Source: Shimia thalassica
GTDB lineage: Bacteria > Pseudomonadota > Alphaproteobacteria > Rhodobacterales > Rhodobacteraceae
DNA: 64,000 nucleotides
Assembly: GCF_001458215.1 (NCBI RefSeq)
Contig: NZ_CYTW01000001.1
Coordinates: 1,798,001 to 1,862,000, forward strand
Direction: 5' to 3'
In this document: positions 34,677 through 43,399 of the stretch, piece by piece
How the letters are laid out: each line of letters starts with the position of its first letter
Numbering within the stretch: the first letter of the stretch is position 1
Program-made: the position numbers and the translations under genes
The notes under the pieces: generated by a model
Databases searched by the model: none
Told to the model about the DNA's origin: nothing
What the model saw: only the letters and a program-made list of their open reading frames with translations

Positions 34677-35480
34677 ATGGCTGAGACGCGCGCAAAAATC
34701 ACCGAGATCGACCCGGTCTGGCAACGTATAACCTCTGAGGCAGAGGATGCTGTACGACAGGACCCTTTGATGGGGGGCTTGGTTCATGCTTGTGTATTGC
34801 ACCATAAATCTGTGGAACGGGCGCTTAGCTATCGGTTCGCGGCCAAGCTGTCTTCGAACGAGATGTCGATGGTTATCTTGCGCGAAATCGCGGATGAGGC
34901 CTTTTCGTCCGATCCGTCACTGGCCGAAAGTGCCCGTGCAGATCTGATGGCTGTTCTGGATCGCGATCCGGCGTGCCACCGTTTGTTGCAGCCAATCCTG
35001 TACTTCAAAGGGTTTCAGGCAATTCAGGCGTATCGTATCGGAAATTGGCTGTGGCGTCAGGGCCGCAAGGATTTGGCCTATTTCATCCAGATGCGCACCT
35101 CCGAGATTTTCGGAATTGATATCCATCCCGGCGCAAAGATCGGCCGCGGGATCATGATCGACCATGCCCATTCCATCGTGATTGGTGAAACGGCTGTTGT
35201 CGGCGACAATGTATCCATGCTGCATTCCGTTACCTTGGGCGGCACCGGTAAGGAAGAAGAAGACCGTCACCCCAAGATTGGTGATGGTGTCCTGATTGGC
35301 GCAGGGGCAAAGGTTCTCGGCAATATCAAAGTGGGCCATTGTAGCCGCATTGCTGCGGGTTCGGTCGTACTACAAGAAGTACCGCCCTGTTCCACGGTCG
35401 CGGGCGTTCCCGCTAAAATCGTTGGCGAAGCAGGTTGTGATCAGCCATCCGTCGAAATGGATCAATTGCTGTCACGATGA
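34677..35480 (+). CDS. cysE: serine O-acetyltransferase
   Basis: CysE (267 residues) makes O-acetylserine for cysteine synthesis. The helical N-terminal domain (residues about 10-140) is followed by the left-handed beta helix of hexapeptide repeats. The catalytic His region is MIDHAHSIVIGETAVVG, then VTLGGTGKEEEDRHPKIGD and GAGAKVLGNIKVG. ATG 34677 has AAAGGATGG upstream. An open frame reaching back to 34377 is antisense to the DksA-type gene and not part of the protein. Confidence 0.97.
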   Translation: MAETRAKITEIDPVWQRITSEAEDAVRQDPLMGGLVHACVLHHKSVERALSYRFAAKLSSNEMSMVILREIADEAFSSDPSLAESARADLMAVLDRDPACHRLLQPILYFKGFQAIQAYRIGNWLWRQGRKDLAYFIQMRTSEIFGIDIHPGAKIGRGIMIDHAHSIVIGETAVVGDNVSMLHSVTLGGTGKEEEDRHPKIGDGVLIGAGAKVLGNIKVGHCSRIAAGSVVLQEVPPCSTVAGVPAKIVGEAGCDQPSVEMDQLLSR

Positions 35481-35500
35481 GACAGTCAATTCACATGTAA

Positions 35501-35532
35501 AAAGCGCCGCAAGTAATTGCGGCGCTTTGTTT
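35501..35532. terminator. bidirectional terminator between cysE and pdhC
   Basis: The perfect 12-bp stem AAAGCGCCGCAA (35501-35512) with 35517-35528 has a 4-base loop. T-rich sequence follows on the plus strand (TTTGTTTATTTT), and the A-run at its left edge becomes T on the minus strand. It serves both convergent genes. Confidence 0.85.
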
Positions 35533-35535
35533 ATT

Positions 35536-36852
35536 TTAGACAAGCATAGACATCGGGTTTTCCAGATAATCGACGATGTGTTTCAAAAGCTCGGCTCCCA
35601 ACGCGCCATCAATCACCCGATGATCCACTGACAGGGTAACAGACATTATCGTCGCGGCCTCGAGCGTGCCGTCCTTGCCGACCACCGGTTTTTTCACACC
35701 GGCCCCCACGGCAAGGATCGCCCCATGGGGCGGGTTGATCACCGCATCGAAATTGTCGATGCCAAACATGCCAAGGTTCGAGATTGCAAAACTGCCCCCT
35801 TGATATTCATGCGGCGCTAGCTTGCGATCCCGCGCCCGTGTGGCCAGATCTTTCATCTCGGCAGACAAGGTGGACAGGGTCTTTGTCTCGGCATCTTTCA
35901 GAACCGGTGTGAACAATCCGCCTTCGATCGCGACCGCAACGGCCACATCCGAGGGTTTCAGCTTTAACATTCTGTCGCCGGCCCACACAGCGTTTGCATC
36001 AGGCGCGGCTTGCAACGCAAGAGCGCAGGCCTTGATGATAAAGTCGTTCACTGACAGTTTGACGCCTCGGCTCTCAAGTTGAGAGTTCAGGTCCGCGCGG
36101 AACTTCAGCAGGGCATCAAGACGGATGTCCCGACGCAAATAGAAGTGAGGAATGGTCTGTTTGGCTTCGGTCAGGCGCGCCGCGATGGTTTTGCGCATGC
36201 CGTCCAGTGGAATCTCTTCATAGTCGCGCCCTTCGTACATCCGTGCGACCGAAGCAGCATCGGCACTTTGGGCCATAACAGCATGCGCTGGCGCGGCGGC
36301 TGGCGACGCGGAAACTGCCGCAGCAGCTGGGGCAGAGGCGGCAGCCTGGGCCGTGCCTCCGGCGATTGCGGCTTCGACGTCTTTTTTGACGATGCGGCCA
36401 CGGGGGCCCGTACCGGCAACCGCGGACAGATCAATCTGCGCGTCGGCGGCAATGCGCCGTGCCAAAGGCGAAGCAAAGACGCGGCTGCCGTCTGCTGCCT
36501 GAGAAGACGGAACCGCCTGAGGGGCAGCTGATGCTGGGGATGCTTCGGCGGGCGCCGCAGGTGCAGCTGGTGTCGCGGCGGCAGGTGCCGATACATCCGA
36601 TGCGTCTTCGCCTTCTTCCAGCATAAGGGCAATCACGGTGTTCACCTGAACGCCTTCGGTTCCTTCCGGCACGACCAATGGCCCCATGATGCCTTCGTCG
36701 ACGGCTTCGAATTCCATCGTGGCCTTGTCGGTTTCGATTTCCGCGATAACGTCGCCCGACTGGACTTCGTCACCTTCTTTGACCAGCCATTTGGCCAAGG
36801 TGCCTTCTTCCATCGTCGGGGAAAGGGCTGGCATCAATATTTCAATAGGCAT
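35536..36852 (-). CDS. pdhC: pyruvate dehydrogenase E2, dihydrolipoamide acetyltransferase
   Basis: This E2 core protein of 438 residues transfers acetyl from lipoamide to CoA. It has one N-terminal lipoyl domain with the lipoylated lysine in [11 protein letters not shown] (near 43), an Ala/Pro linker (about 85-125), a peripheral subunit-binding domain ([17 protein letters not shown]) and, after a second linker, the catalytic domain ending with the active site [16 protein letters not shown]. It is the last gene of the operon pdhA-VOC-pdhB-pdhC. The E3 gene (lpd) is not in the window. Confidence 0.97.
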   Translation of the reverse strand: MPIEILMPALSPTMEEGTLAKWLVKEGDEVQSGDVIAEIETDKATMEFEAVDEGIMGPLVVPEGTEGVQVNTVIALMLEEGEDASDVSAPAAATPAAPAAPAEASPASAAPQAVPSSQAADGSRVFASPLARRIAADAQIDLSAVAGTGPRGRIVKKDVEAAIAGGTAQAAASAPAAAAVSASPAAAPAHAVMAQSADAASVARMYEGRDYEEIPLDGMRKTIAARLTEAKQTIPHFYLRRDIRLDALLKFRADLNSQLESRGVKLSVNDFIIKACALALQAAPDANAVWAGDRMLKLKPSDVAVAVAIEGGLFTPVLKDAETKTLSTLSAEMKDLATRARDRKLAPHEYQGGSFAISNLGMFGIDNFDAVINPPHGAILAVGAGVKKPVVGKDGTLEAATIMSVTLSVDHRVIDGALGAELLKHIVDYLENPMSMLV

Positions 36853-36864
36853 CGTCCCGTCTCC

Positions 36865-38223
36865 TTAACGATAGGTGACTTCTTTGACCGCAACGATCAC
36901 GTCATTGGTGGTCACAAGCGCCAGTTTTTCGAGGTTGGCCGCATAGGGCATGGGTACGTCATTGCCGGTGCAATTCAACACGGGTGCATCCAGATAGTCG
37001 AAAGCCTTTTGCATAATTGTTGCAGCAAGGTGGTTGCCGATTGATCCGACGGGCCATCCTTCTTCAACGGTCACGCATCTGTTGGTTTTCATGACTGATT
37101 TGAGCACTGTGTCATAGTCGATCGGGCGCAGCGTGCGAAGGTCGATCACCTCTGCACTGATCCCGTCTTCTTCAAGCTTTTCAGCAGCTTCCAAGGCATA
37201 TTGCATCCCTATACCAAAGCTCACAAGGGTCACGTCCGTGCCTTCCCGCCAAATTTTGGCCTTGCCGAAGGGGATCGTGAAATCTTCCATCGCAGGCACG
37301 TCAAACGAACGGCCATACAGAATTTCGTTCTCAAGGAAGATAACAGGGTTTGGATCGCGAATGGCACTTTTGAGAAGACCTTTTGCGTCCGCCGCCGAAT
37401 AGGGCATCACAACCTTGAGACCCGGTATCTGTGCATACCACGCGGCATAGTCCTGAGAGTGCTGCGCGCCAACGCGGGCAGCTGCGCCATTGGGGCCACG
37501 AAATACCATCGGTGCGCCCATCTGGCCACCTGACATATAGAGCGTCTTTGCTGCTGAATTGATAATCTGATCAATGGCTTGCATGGCAAAGTTGAACGTC
37601 ATGAATTCAACAACGGGCTTCAACCCGCCAAAAGCGGCACCCACTGCGATACCGGCAAATCCATGCTCGGTGATTGGCGTATCAATCACCCGTTTTGATC
37701 CGAATTCGTCCAGCAATCCCTGGCTGACCTTATAGGCCCCTTGGTATTCGGCAACTTCTTCGCCCATCAAATAGACGTTTTCATCTCCGCGCATTTCTTC
37801 GGCCATGGCATCCCGCAGCGCTTCGCGCACGGTCTGTTGTTTCATGGGGGTGCCTTCGGGCCAATCCGGTGTCAGATCAGCTTGGGAAACGATTTCCGTC
37901 GGTGCGGCAGGCGCAGCGGCTTGCGCCGGCGCAGACGCAACAGGTGTTGCCGCGGGCGCGGGGGCCGCGCCGGCCTCTTCACCGTCTTCCAGAAGCGTGG
38001 CAATTGCCGTGTTCACAGGAACATTCTCGGTGCCTTCGGGCACAAGGATATGACCGATCACACCATCATCAACCGCTTCGAATTCCATCGTGGCTTTGTC
38101 GGTTTCGATTTCCGCGAGAATATCGCCGGATTGTACGCTATCGCCTTCTTTGACTAGCCATTTGGCCAAGGTGCCTTCTTCCATCGTGGGCGACAGGGCG
38201 GGCATTAGGATTTCAGTAGCCAT
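36865..38223 (-). CDS. pdhB: pyruvate dehydrogenase E1 beta with N-terminal lipoyl domain
   Basis: This 452-residue E1 beta subunit has an alphaproteobacterial layout. Residues 1-80 form a lipoyl domain with [11 protein letters not shown], nearly identical to that of E2. An Ala/Pro linker (about 82-110) is followed by the transketolase-like E1 beta part ([46 protein letters not shown]). With PdhA it decarboxylates pyruvate using thiamine diphosphate. It lies 12 bases upstream of pdhC and 2 bases downstream of the VOC gene. Confidence 0.97.
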   Translation of the reverse strand: MATEILMPALSPTMEEGTLAKWLVKEGDSVQSGDILAEIETDKATMEFEAVDDGVIGHILVPEGTENVPVNTAIATLLEDGEEAGAAPAPAATPVASAPAQAAAPAAPTEIVSQADLTPDWPEGTPMKQQTVREALRDAMAEEMRGDENVYLMGEEVAEYQGAYKVSQGLLDEFGSKRVIDTPITEHGFAGIAVGAAFGGLKPVVEFMTFNFAMQAIDQIINSAAKTLYMSGGQMGAPMVFRGPNGAAARVGAQHSQDYAAWYAQIPGLKVVMPYSAADAKGLLKSAIRDPNPVIFLENEILYGRSFDVPAMEDFTIPFGKAKIWREGTDVTLVSFGIGMQYALEAAEKLEEDGISAEVIDLRTLRPIDYDTVLKSVMKTNRCVTVEEGWPVGSIGNHLAATIMQKAFDYLDAPVLNCTGNDVPMPYAANLEKLALVTTNDVIVAVKEVTYR

Positions 38224-38225
38224 TC

Positions 38226-38615
38226 TCAGGACCCTTCTTTTGGCGCAGAGATCATTCCGACGATATTGCCTTCGCCGTCTTCAACATAGGCGCACCGACC
38301 GACGCCCGGAAAATCAGTGGGGGGTAATGCTTCGGCGCCACCGTTTGCCAGCGCCCAGGCATAGCGTTCGTCACAGTTCTCGACTTCGAATGTCATGGTG
38401 CCGCCCCGTACGGGCGATCCGCTGGCAGGTTGGGCATCCATGCGGCGCATAAGACCACCCGTGAGGGATCCGCCCTCAACGAAATCTGTGCCTTCGATCA
38501 GGTGATAATCAACATCTTCACCGCCGGGCATGGGCGAAAACCGCCATCCCAGCAAACCGCTGTAAAAACTCTTTGCGCGGGACACGTCGCTTGCGTGAAT
38601 TTCGAAATGCGGCAT
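38226..38615 (-). CDS. VOC (glyoxalase/bleomycin resistance fold) protein within the pdh operon
   Basis: This is a 129-residue single VOC-domain protein: [24 protein letters not shown] at the N-terminus (residues 3-26), [20 protein letters not shown] in the middle and a C-terminal [18 protein letters not shown]. Such proteins bind a metal and a small ligand; the substrate is unknown. Its ATG overlaps the pdhA stop (TAATG) and it ends two bases before pdhB, so it is a true operon member placed between the two E1 subunit genes. That position suggests a link to pyruvate or aldehyde metabolism, which is inference. Confidence 0.88.
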   Translation of the reverse strand: MPHFEIHASDVSRAKSFYSGLLGWRFSPMPGGEDVDYHLIEGTDFVEGGSLTGGLMRRMDAQPASGSPVRGGTMTFEVENCDERYAWALANGGAEALPPTDFPGVGRCAYVEDGEGNIVGMISAPKEGS

Positions 38616-39613
38616 TACGTGGCCTCCGCATAGATATCTGTCCACAACTCTTCGGCGGCAGGCAGGGGGCTTTCCTTGGCAAAATCCGCCGAGGCGCTCA
38701 CGATGGCCTTGATTTCTTTGTCTACGGCTTTGAGGTCTTCTTCGCTCGCGTGCTTGCCATCAATCAACAACTGGCGCACGTGGTCGATGGCGTCGCGTTC
38801 CTCGCGCATTTTCTGAACCTCTTCGCGGGTTCGGTATTTGGCAGGATCAGACATCGAGTGACCGCGGTAACGGTATGTTTTGACCTCGAGAATATAGGGA
38901 CCTTTGCCTTTGCGACAGTGCGCGACGGCGCGCTCTCCGGCATCCTTGACCGCCAGAACATCCATGCCGTCCACCGCTTCTCCGGGGATGCCAAAGCTTT
39001 CGCCACGGGTGTGAATATCGGGCGAGGACGTCGAGCGTTGTTGCGCGGTGCCCATGGCGTATTGGTTGTTTTCAATCACAAAAACGACAGGCAAATCCCA
39101 AAGGGCGGCCATGTTGAAGGTTTCATAAACCTGCCCCTGATTGGCGGCGCCATCACCGAAATAGGTAAACGTAACGCGACCGTTGCCCTTGTATTTGTCA
39201 GCAAACGCCAGCCCAGCGCCCAACGGCACCTGCGCGCCGACGATGCCGTGCCCGCCATAAAAATGTTTCTCTTTCGAGAACATGTGCATCGAGCCGCCTT
39301 TGCCTTTGGAATAACCGCCCTCGCGGCCCGTCAGTTCGGCCATGACACCGTTGGGATCCATGCCACAGGCCAGCATATGACCATGATCGCGATAGGACGT
39401 GATGCGCTTGTCACCTTCTTCCGCCGCGGCCTCGAGCCCGACAACAACAGCTTCCTGGCCGATATAAAGGTGGCAAAATCCACCAATCAGACCCATTCCG
39501 TAAAGCTGTCCGGCTTTTTCTTCAAACCGTCGGATCAAAAGCATTTCTCGATAGAATTTTTGCAACTCTTCACCAGACACATTGGTCTTGGCAGCAGGTT
39601 TTTTGGCAGCCAT
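38615..39613 (-). CDS. pdhA: pyruvate dehydrogenase E1 alpha
   Basis: This 332-residue thiamine diphosphate-dependent E1 alpha begins MAAKKPAAKTNVSGEEL. Key stretches are GFCHLYIGQEAVVVG, ITSYRDHGHMLA and the ThDP-binding motif GDGAANQGQVYE to NNQYAMGTA. RYRGHSMSDPAKYR marks the phosphorylation-loop region. ATG 39613 is preceded by GGGAGGCTT; a GTG one codon upstream is also open. It starts the operon, about 150 bases after the FtsB/DivIC gene. Confidence 0.97.
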   Translation of the reverse strand: MAAKKPAAKTNVSGEELQKFYREMLLIRRFEEKAGQLYGMGLIGGFCHLYIGQEAVVVGLEAAAEEGDKRITSYRDHGHMLACGMDPNGVMAELTGREGGYSKGKGGSMHMFSKEKHFYGGHGIVGAQVPLGAGLAFADKYKGNGRVTFTYFGDGAANQGQVYETFNMAALWDLPVVFVIENNQYAMGTAQQRSTSSPDIHTRGESFGIPGEAVDGMDVLAVKDAGERAVAHCRKGKGPYILEVKTYRYRGHSMSDPAKYRTREEVQKMREERDAIDHVRQLLIDGKHASEEDLKAVDKEIKAIVSASADFAKESPLPAAEELWTDIYAEAT

Positions 39614-39762
39614 CACAAGCCTCCCAGCAGATGGTAGGACACCCCGGTCAGAGCTTGCCGTAATGCAAGAGGGGCGTTTTTAGTTTAGTGTTAAACAATA
39701 TGATAGCCTCTCTCGGACCCGATGGTCGAGAGGAAATATCGCAATTACGGAAATTGAAAGAC

Positions 39763-40065
39763 TTAACGGATGACCATTTCATCAGAGCGGATCAGCCCGA
39801 GAACATCACGCGCCTGTTCATCCAGAAGATCAAGGTCCAGATAGGAATCCGACAAGCGTTGGGTCAGGTTTTCCATCCGGTCCACTTCGATCTGCAACGT
39901 GGCCAGTTCCGTTTCAAGGGCGGCTTTTTCAGCTTCGATTTCAACCCGCCGAAACAGGCCATAGTCCCCTTGGACGGCTGCAAATGTGAAATAGGAAGAC
40001 AGGGCAAACGCAAATGCAAAAAATGCGAATACGCCAAAAGCGGGACGGGATTTCTGGTTTGTCAT
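39763..40065 (-). CDS. FtsB/DivIC family septum formation protein
   Basis: This 100-residue protein has one N-terminal membrane helix (about residues 9-30) followed by a coiled coil (EIEAEKAALETELATLQIEVDRMEN within residues 41-65) and the family's conserved C-terminal region DLLDEQARDVLGLIRSDEMVI. FtsB-type proteins join FtsL and FtsQ at the division septum. The position upstream of pdhA is common in alphaproteobacteria. ATG 40065 precedes MTNQKSRPAFG; an upstream in-frame start would add 14 residues ahead of it. Confidence 0.88.
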   Translation of the reverse strand: MTNQKSRPAFGVFAFFAFAFALSSYFTFAAVQGDYGLFRRVEIEAEKAALETELATLQIEVDRMENLTQRLSDSYLDLDLLDEQARDVLGLIRSDEMVIR

Positions 40066-40237
40066 GTCTGCCTCGTGTGCATCCGTTTGCCGGACATCTG
40101 GTCGCACTATGGCATAGGCGGCGCATTCTGTGAATCAAAAAATTGCATGTGTCACATTGTTTTTGTGACGTAACGGTTTGCTGGCGCTGCGATATTTTCA
40201 AAGCTTAGGCTGTGCACAGGGAGACAGGAGCCTTCAG

Positions 40238-41854
40238 ATGTCACGTTTACAAGCCAGCAGCCACCTCGGCACGCATGATGTAGCCAACCAACCGGTATTC
40301 AGAACCGCCCGTGATTATTGGGCCGATGACATTCCCTTGCGCGAGGCATCCACCGCCGCAGGTGGGCGCGTCGAAGATCTTGCACGGGCCGGAAAACGGC
40401 TGGGATCCGAACCGCTCCAGAATGCGGCGCAAGATGCCCGACGGGACCTGCCACGCCTGAAGCTGTTTGATCGGGGCGGGCGCCGGCTGGACGAGGTGGA
40501 GTTTCATCCGGGCTATCATCAGGTGATGCAGGCTGGCCTCGAAGAAGGGTATGCCGCCGCTGCGTGGGATGGGCAACCGGGCGGCCATGCCACGCACGCG
40601 GCCCTTGTTTATATGCAGATGCAGCTTGAGCCGGGGGCAGGTTGTCCGATGACTATGACTTATGCTGCCGTGCCCGCATTACGCAATGATCAGGCCTTGT
40701 TCGCTCAATGGGCACCAAAGCTGAGTTCCGGCATTTATGATCCGTCAACGCGCCCCATCTGGGAGAAACAGGGCGCAACTCTGGGCATGGCCATGACGGA
40801 AAAGCAGGGCGGCTCGGACGTGCGGGCCAATACCACCCGTGCAGTGCGGGACGGCGAAGCCTATCGGCTGACAGGGCATAAATGGTTTTGTTCGGCCCCG
40901 ATGTGCGACGGCTTTTTGACACTGGCGCAGGCCGAGGGGGGATTGACCTGTTTTCTCGTGCCCAGATGGCTGGAGGGAGAGCGGAACGCGATCCGTTTGC
41001 AGCGCCTCAAGGACAAGCTTGGCAATCAGGCCAATGCCAGCTCCGAGATCGAATACCACAACGCGCTTGCCTATCGGCTGGGCGACGAAGGGGCAGGGGT
41101 GCGCACCATTATCGAGATGGTGCACCACACCCGTCTTGATACCGCAATCGCCCCCGCCGCGCTGATGCGGGCCGCGCTTTCGGAAGCACATCACTGGGTC
41201 AGCCACAGGTCGGCGTTTCAACGGCGACTGATCGACCAACCTCTGATGCGCACGGTTCTGGCGGACCTTTCGCTGGATTGCGAAGGGGCCTTGGCAGTGT
41301 CGATGTATCTGGCGCGCGCCTTTGATCGCGACGACGACGAGTCACGCGCTTTGGCGCGGATTGGCGTGGCGCTGGCCAAGTTCCTGTCGAACAAACGTTC
41401 TATCGGTGTTGTGGGCGAAGCGATGGAGGTGCTTGGGGGGATGGGGTATGTCGAGGAGACCCCCATGCCGATGCTGTACCGCGAAGCGCCGCTCAATTCG
41501 ATCTGGGAAGGGTCGGGGAATGTTATTTGTCTGGATATCCTGCGCACGATAATCAATGAACCGCGTGCCGCCGAAGCGTTGAATGCGGTGTTGGACGGGG
41601 CGAAAGGCAATGACAAACGCTATGACTTGGCACTTGATGCACATCGCGCCCGCTGGCCCTCTATTCCTGCCCAGTCCGAGGCGCGGTGGTTCGCTGAAAA
41701 TCTCGCGACTTTGTTAACCACAGCGGCGCTGATGCAGACGGCACCAAATGCCGTGGTGGATGGATATGTGACCAGCCGTGTCGCCGCTCAGCGCGGGGCG
41801 ATACACGGTGCTATTTCAGGTCTTGACGAAGAGGCCATCCTGTCGCGAATTTAG
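40238..41854 (+). CDS. AidB-like acyl-CoA dehydrogenase
   Basis: This 538-residue flavoprotein belongs to the AidB branch of acyl-CoA dehydrogenases. It has the long N-terminal part with FRTARDYWADDIPL-like sequence (VFRTARDYWADDIPL), GMAMTEKQGGSDVRANTT, LTGHKWFCSAPMCDGFL and the C-terminal MEVLGGMGYVEETPMPMLYR and LNSIWEGSGNVICLD. E. coli AidB is an alkylation-response protein that binds FAD and DNA; the substrate here is not known. ATG 40238 has ACAGGAGCC upstream. It is monocistronic with a terminator. Confidence 0.93.
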   Translation: MSRLQASSHLGTHDVANQPVFRTARDYWADDIPLREASTAAGGRVEDLARAGKRLGSEPLQNAAQDARRDLPRLKLFDRGGRRLDEVEFHPGYHQVMQAGLEEGYAAAAWDGQPGGHATHAALVYMQMQLEPGAGCPMTMTYAAVPALRNDQALFAQWAPKLSSGIYDPSTRPIWEKQGATLGMAMTEKQGGSDVRANTTRAVRDGEAYRLTGHKWFCSAPMCDGFLTLAQAEGGLTCFLVPRWLEGERNAIRLQRLKDKLGNQANASSEIEYHNALAYRLGDEGAGVRTIIEMVHHTRLDTAIAPAALMRAALSEAHHWVSHRSAFQRRLIDQPLMRTVLADLSLDCEGALAVSMYLARAFDRDDDESRALARIGVALAKFLSNKRSIGVVGEAMEVLGGMGYVEETPMPMLYREAPLNSIWEGSGNVICLDILRTIINEPRAAEALNAVLDGAKGNDKRYDLALDAHRARWPSIPAQSEARWFAENLATLLTTAALMQTAPNAVVDGYVTSRVAAQRGAIHGAISGLDEEAILSRI

Positions 41855-41858
41855 AAAA

Positions 41859-41893
41859 ACAACGCCCGCTTTGCATAAGGGCGGGCGTTGTTG
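41859..41893. terminator. bidirectional terminator between the AidB-like gene and a small minus-strand gene
   Basis: ACAACGCCCGC (41859-41869) pairs with GCGGGCGTTGT (41881-41891), an 11-bp perfect stem. A-rich sequence on the left serves as a T-run for the minus strand, and TTGTTGTG lies on the right for the plus strand. Confidence 0.75.
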
Positions 41894-41907
41894 TGATCGA
41901 TCATAGT

Positions 41908-42081
41908 TTAATACCAAGGCCAAGTTTGAACCTGTTTTTTGGTGGGCGGCATTGCCTTTTTGATGTTACCCCCATCGGGGCCATCATCGTCTTCGGTCAG
42001 CGCGTCATAGAGTTCGTCGATCTCTTGGCTTTGAAACATCCGACCTGCATTCAACAGGTCGTTCGGGCGCATCATCGTCAT
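41908..42081 (-). CDS. tiny conserved-looking acidic protein
   Basis: This is a 57-residue reading frame, MTMMRPNDLLNAGQMF-like at the start (exactly MTMMRPNDLLNAG) and ending QVQTWPWY, with the acidic middle DALTEDDDGPDGG. Its ATG overlaps the stop of the upstream YdcH-like gene (ATGA), and it ends just before a terminator. Both facts support real expression as the second gene of a two-gene operon. I do not recognise a family. It is soluble and has no signal peptide. Confidence 0.65.
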   Translation of the reverse strand: MTMMRPNDLLNAGRMFQSQEIDELYDALTEDDDGPDGGNIKKAMPPTKKQVQTWPWY

Positions 42082-42329
42082 GCCACACCGCCTTTCCGGG
42101 CCAGAGCATGTCCTGCGAGGGGTTTCAAATCCTTCAGGATGGCTTCGTAGTGTTTCATCTGGTCGCGCAGCATCAAACGACGTGTTTTGAGCCAGCGCAG
42201 CTTTGTCTGGTCAGGCGCCGCATGGGTGTGTTCCTGTGTGATCTCTGAGTCGATCTTGCGATGACGGGTCTTCAGTGATGCCACATGCGTTGAAAGGGTT
42301 GTTGCGCGCTTGAGAAGTCTACTGGACAT
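42078..42329 (-). CDS. YdcH/DUF465 family small protein
   Basis: This 83-residue helical, highly charged protein fits the DUF465 (YdcH) pattern: HVASLKTRHRKIDSEITQE, then KLRWLKTRRLMLRDQMKHYE. The family is of unknown function and forms a helical hairpin. An AGGAGGC-like site (AGGAGGCTTTTATG) precedes the ATG. It overlaps the 57-residue gene downstream by four bases and diverges from the OxyR-like regulator. Confidence 0.82.
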   Translation of the reverse strand: MSSRLLKRATTLSTHVASLKTRHRKIDSEITQEHTHAAPDQTKLRWLKTRRLMLRDQMKHYEAILKDLKPLAGHALARKGGVA

Positions 42330-42431
42330 AAAAGCCTCCTATCGTTGCTCATCTACACGGCGTTGTCTTGCCGTTGGAATAGAGATGGGCTTGAAAAAGG
42401 ATAAGTGAATGCAAACCTTTCACTCAGTTAG

Positions 42432-42446
42432 ATAGGAAAAACCTAT
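42432..42446 (+). promoter_or_regulatory. OxyR-type binding half-site at the oxyR-like start
   Basis: ATAG-N7-CTAT is present exactly (ATAG at 42432-42435, CTAT at 42443-42446), ending 14 bases before the regulator's ATG. This is the repeated unit of the E. coli OxyR consensus. Flanking copies at the right phase are weak (CACT upstream, AAAG downstream). The position would suit autoregulation. Confidence 0.55.
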
Positions 42447-42460
42447 ACCTAGGAAAGCGC

Positions 42461-43399
42461 ATGCAAGACCGACTTCTAACCTTGAAACACCTTCGGTATT
42501 TCGTCGCGCTGGCCCATAGTGGACAGTATCGTCGCGCGGCGGAACAGTTGGACCTGAGCCAACCTTCGCTCAGCCAACAGATCGCCGCCTTTGAAAGCGT
42601 TTTGGGGGTCAAGCTGGTGGAAAGAGGGCGGCGCGGTGTGATCCTGACGCCGGCAGGGCGCGAGGTTCTGGATCAGGCACAAGGCATTCTCGACGGGGTA
42701 GATCGCCTGATGGGGGTATCGCAATCCTTGCAAGATGGGGTGTCGGGCACCCTGCGGCTTGGATCGACTTCCACAATCGGGCCGTATGTTCTGCCCCGCT
42801 TTTTGCAACATCTGCACGCGGAACATCCGGATTTGAAACTGGTGGTGCGCGACGGCGCGCCGCGTGAGTTGCTCAATGAGTTGGGCAACGGTGTGCATGA
42901 CGTCGTGATTTCCCAGCTTCCGATCCGCGAGAAGGACTTCCAATCTGTACCGTTGTACCGTGAGCCCTTGATGCTGGCCGTGGCCCGGGATCACCGGCTT
43001 GCGGGGCGAGGTCTGGTCACGCCCGAGGATCTGGCAGGAGAAGACCTTTTGGCGCTCGGGGATGCCTATGCCTTGCGAAATGAGGTTTCGCGCCTGGGAA
43101 TGGCGTCGGGCGCGCGCCTGCGAGACGACTATGAAGGCACCAGCCTTGATGCGCTGCGCCAGATGGTTGCCATGAATATGGGGATCACCCTGTTGCCGTC
43201 GCTTTATGTGCGTTCGGAAGTGCCGGATGAAAACGGTGATGTGGCCGTGGTGCCGGTCAAAGGCGGGCTTTATCGGACGGTGGGTCTGATCTGGCGTCAT
43301 ACGACGGGCAAGCCCGCGCTTTTGCGACGGTTCCGCGAAGTCGCGGAAACCGTCATTTCTCAGGTCTTCAATGACCGCGTGCAACCGATGGGGGGTTAG
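42461..43399 (+). CDS. OxyR-like LysR-type regulator lacking redox cysteines
   Basis: This 312-residue LysR-type regulator has an N-terminal winged helix (LTLKHLRYFVALAHSGQYRRAAEQ, residues 6-29; then SQPSLSQQIAAFE) and a C-terminal sensor domain. The overall sequence follows OxyR, including GTLRLGSTSTIGPYVLP and TSLDALRQMVAMNMGITLLP. The segment equivalent to OxyR's GHCLRDQ reads DAYALRNE (201-208), and the second cysteine site reads RLGMASGA. The whole protein contains no cysteine, so it cannot sense peroxide through a disulfide. It may respond to a small ligand or act constitutively. It ends in a four-base overlap with the convergent aldolase gene. Confidence 0.88.
   Translation: MQDRLLTLKHLRYFVALAHSGQYRRAAEQLDLSQPSLSQQIAAFESVLGVKLVERGRRGVILTPAGREVLDQAQGILDGVDRLMGVSQSLQDGVSGTLRLGSTSTIGPYVLPRFLQHLHAEHPDLKLVVRDGAPRELLNELGNGVHDVVISQLPIREKDFQSVPLYREPLMLAVARDHRLAGRGLVTPEDLAGEDLLALGDAYALRNEVSRLGMASGARLRDDYEGTSLDALRQMVAMNMGITLLPSLYVRSEVPDENGDVAVVPVKGGLYRTVGLIWRHTTGKPALLRRFREVAETVISQVFNDRVQPMGG

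Noticed and set aside
38573-39637. 354-codon plus-strand frame opposite pdhA
   Set aside because: It is a shadow of the pdhA codon usage; pdhA is unambiguous on the other strand.
39680-39694. TTAG-N7-TTAA, a CtrA-like site upstream of pdhA
   Set aside because: It has one mismatch in an AT-rich gap, and pdh genes are not known CtrA targets; chance is likely.
39707-39733. CCTCTC/GAGAGG hairpin between the FtsB-type gene and pdhA
   Set aside because: The stem is only 6 bp with a long loop and no T-run, too weak to call a terminator.
42410-42461. a full double OxyR site (two ATAG-N7-CTAT units)
   Set aside because: Only one unit is perfect; the in-phase neighbours on both sides match at about half the positions, so I report a single half-site.
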